NCBI GenBank assembly: GCA_002721165.1
Contig: PBJS01000003.1
Span: 19,952 to 34,576 of the forward strand
Length of the DNA stretch: 14,625 nucleotides
Reading direction: 5' to 3'
Origin: Legionellales bacterium
GTDB taxonomy: Bacteria > Pseudomonadota > Gammaproteobacteria > Eutrophobiales > Eutrophobiaceae
Position numbers and translations under genes: made by a program. Under the pieces are notes generated by a model. The model did not search any database and had not been told where the DNA came from. It was given only the letters and a program-made list of their open reading frames with translations. Of this stretch, positions 13,806-14,625 are shown piece by piece. Numbering within the stretch: position 1 is the first letter of the stretch; each line of letters opens with the position of its first letter.

Positions 13806-14414
13806 TTATTTAATGGATGTTGGAAGCTTAATTTTTTTCGTGTCGCTTTCCCATTCCATTGCTTTTTGACCAGATTCAGAAATTATCTCTACTTCAATCT
13901 CCTTTGCTTTTGGAAATAATTGAAAGAAGGTAGTTTCCAGATTTGTAAATTGACTAGGATTTGAACATTTCATCTTCCATATAACATGAAATCCTGAATG
14001 GGTTTCACTATCTCCTTCTTCGATTTCAAATTCTGCAGAATTTTCTTTAATTTTACAGTTTGCTTCGGAAGACGGAATAAAAACCCCAGCTTCATTTTTT
14101 AGCTGTGAAAGCGCACTTTCAACATCAGCTTTTTGGTTATCATTTTCGGGGGCATGCTCAAAACCAACAATATCATTACCTGGAGATTCCAGTTCCATTT
14201 GCACATTTTGACCCTCAATAGCAATTTTCAGCGTGCTTACACCATGTTCGTGGCTATCAAGCTGTCGTTTTTCCCCATCATGATCCGAATGACCATGACT
14301 ATCTTCATCAGCATGATCCGAATGACCATGACTATCTTCATCAGCATGAGCTGAATATACAGCGAGTAAACAGGCGATAGATGTTCCTATCAGTAAATGA
14401 GATACATTTTTCAT
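13806..14414 (-). CDS. zrgA: ZrgA/DUF2796 His-rich periplasmic zinc-acquisition protein
   Basis: 202 residues. A signal peptide ends near SAHA|DEDS (residue 24). The mature start is a metal-binding tract: two identical copies of DEDSHGHSDH, then DGEKRQLDSHEHG, giving eight or more histidines in the first 35 mature residues. The folded domain follows, with the DUF2796 hallmarks STLKIAIEGQNVQMELESPG and NDIVGFEHAP, and a conserved cysteine pair at EANCKIKE and KMKCSN. In Vibrio this family is ZrgA, needed for zinc uptake under Zur control. An AAGGAG site (14422-14427) precedes the ATG by about 7 nt. It is the first gene of the operon, 16 nt before the ATPase ATG, and a Zur box lies about 90 bp upstream. 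Confidence 0.88.
   Translation of the reverse strand: MKNVSHLLIGTSIACLLAVYSAHADEDSHGHSDHADEDSHGHSDHDGEKRQLDSHEHGVSTLKIAIEGQNVQMELESPGNDIVGFEHAPENDNQKADVESALSQLKNEAGVFIPSSEANCKIKENSAEFEIEEGDSETHSGFHVIWKMKCSNPSQFTNLETTFFQLFPKAKEIEVEIISESGQKAMEWESDTKKIKLPTSIK
14279..14349. repeat. 33-bp exact tandem repeat inside zrgA
   Basis: Two 33-bp units (14279-14311 and 14312-14344) are identical and followed by 5 matching bases of a third. Each unit encodes 11 residues containing the HGHSDH metal-binding pattern, so the copy number sets the length of the His-rich tract. Identity down to third codon positions suggests a recent duplication. Confidence 0.95.
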
Positions 14415-14473
14415 TAAATACTCCTTAACTATTTAATTTATATCAGATTTATTAACTTTTTGAGGGATTTTAT

Positions 14474-14502
14474 AATATAGATTATACATAAATTGACGTC
14501 AA
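14474..14502 (-). promoter_or_regulatory. Promoter of the zrgA operon
   Basis: On the minus strand TTGACG (14502-14497, five of six) and TATATT (14479-14474, five of six) are 17 bp apart. The predicted start is near 14467, giving a 53-nt leader. The -35 lies within the palindrome 14491-14504 and the Zur box abuts it upstream. Confidence 0.6.
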
Positions 14503-14504
14503 TT
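14491..14504. promoter_or_regulatory. 14-bp palindrome giving a -35 element on both strands
   Basis: AATTGACGTCAATT is a perfect palindrome. Because of its symmetry it contains TTGACG on each strand, and each is correctly spaced from a plausible -10, so it may serve as a shared core of the divergent zrgA and zur promoters. Confidence 0.45.
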
Positions 14505-14521
14505 ATGTTATGTAATAACAT
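14493..14521 (+). promoter_or_regulatory. Candidate promoter of zur, apparently leaderless
   Basis: TTGACG (14493-14498) and TAACAT (14516-14521, four of six) are 17 bp apart. The expected start, 7 nt after the -10, coincides with the A of the zur ATG at 14528. No ribosome site precedes that ATG. An alternative pair, TTGAGG (14460-14465) and TATACA (14483-14488), also 17 bp apart, would give a leader of about 35 nt. Confidence 0.4.
14506..14520. promoter_or_regulatory. Zur box between zrgA and zur
   Basis: TGTTATGTAATAACA is an inverted repeat of TGTTAT/ATAACA, extended by one more A/T pair outward. It matches the gammaproteobacterial Zur consensus (TGTTATA-N-TATAACA type, from memory) at six of seven positions in each arm. 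It lies between a zinc-acquisition operon and zur itself, covering the putative zur promoter spacer and -10. Confidence 0.75.
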
Positions 14522-14528
14522 TACATAA
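14508..14528. promoter_or_regulatory. 21-bp palindrome overlapping the Zur box and the zur start codon
   Basis: TTATGTAAT (14508-14516) and ATTACATAA (14520-14528) are perfect 9-bp arms around a 3-bp centre, offset 5 bp from the Zur box. The right arm ends on the A of the start codon. It could be a second, overlapping Zur site or a site for another dimeric regulator. Confidence 0.5.
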
Positions 14529-14625
14529 TGAGTATAGAGAATACACCTCAACAGCAGGATTTGCCAGCTTCTCATCAACACAACCATTGTATTTCAAAAG
14601 CAAAGACTCGATTTGTTGAGCGACT
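14528..14625 (+). CDS. zur: Fur-family zinc uptake regulator (5' part only)
   Basis: 32 codons from the ATG at 14528 to the right edge, open throughout. The product begins MSIENTPQQQDLPASHQHNH, then CISKAKTRFVER. Zur proteins of pseudomonads and relatives often start with a similar His-rich HDHxHC segment followed by a helix leading to the winged-helix domain, so the assignment rests on this N-terminus plus context: divergent from a zinc operon across a Zur box. The DNA-binding domain and metal sites lie outside the window. No Shine-Dalgarno sequence is visible before the ATG; translation may be leaderless. A different zinc-related protein cannot be excluded from so little sequence. Confidence 0.65.
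   Translation, partial: MSIENTPQQQDLPASHQHNHCISKAKTRFVER

Noticed and set aside
1..14625. Search by eye for CRISPR arrays, toxin-antitoxin pairs, insertion sequences, phage genes, tRNA or rRNA
   Set aside because: Nothing seen; the only clear direct repeat is the 33-bp coding repeat in zrgA.

Overview
The window looks like an AT-rich gammaproteobacterial chromosome segment, probably from a marine or aquatic alcohol-oxidising bacterium. The grounds are an ExaC-type aldehyde dehydrogenase with its DUF779 partner, genes of the PQQ-associated transport operon, a Gram-negative porin, a Bfd/Bfr pair, and a Zur/Zrg-type zinc locus. The species assignment is inference only. I see no insertion sequence, prophage, CRISPR array, tRNA or rRNA.

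Layout. (1) 1-1377, minus strand: a PQQ-associated periplasmic binding protein (unusually short), then a YVTN beta-propeller protein that runs off the left edge. Both belong to the transport operon that accompanies PQQ-dependent alcohol dehydrogenases. (2) 1378-1867: divergent regulatory region. (3) 1868-3842, plus: exaC-like aldehyde dehydrogenase and a DUF779 protein, separated by a convincing intrinsic terminator. (4) 3843-5418: long leader with a possible sigma-54 promoter, an outer-membrane porin, and a textbook UUCG terminator. (5) 5501-10219, plus: a tight four-gene operon of a secreted SHOCT-domain protein, a TPR-sulfotransferase, proline iminopeptidase and folP. (6) 10256-11141: bfd (minus) and bfr (plus), divergent, with a Fur-box-like site over the bfd promoter. 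(7) 11212-14414, minus: a four-gene operon of zrgA/DUF2796, ABC ATPase, FtsX-type permease and DUF3299. It faces a partial zur at the right edge across a Zur box.

How the parts work together. In region 1-3, periplasmic PQQ-dependent oxidation (its dehydrogenase is not in the window) would make aldehydes that ExaC oxidises to acids, and the porin could admit substrate. Regions 6 and 7 form a metal-homeostasis block: iron storage and release through Bfr/Bfd, and zinc acquisition through a His-rich periplasmic protein and an ABC transporter under Zur control.

I find no wholly unknown multi-gene system. The items most worth a second look are the zrgA/zur divergent promoter, where one palindrome supplies a -35 on each strand and zur looks leaderless; the shortened PQQ-associated binding protein; the intercistronic terminator between exaC and DUF779; the SHOCT/sulfotransferase/pip/folP operon; and a freshly duplicated His-rich repeat in ZrgA.
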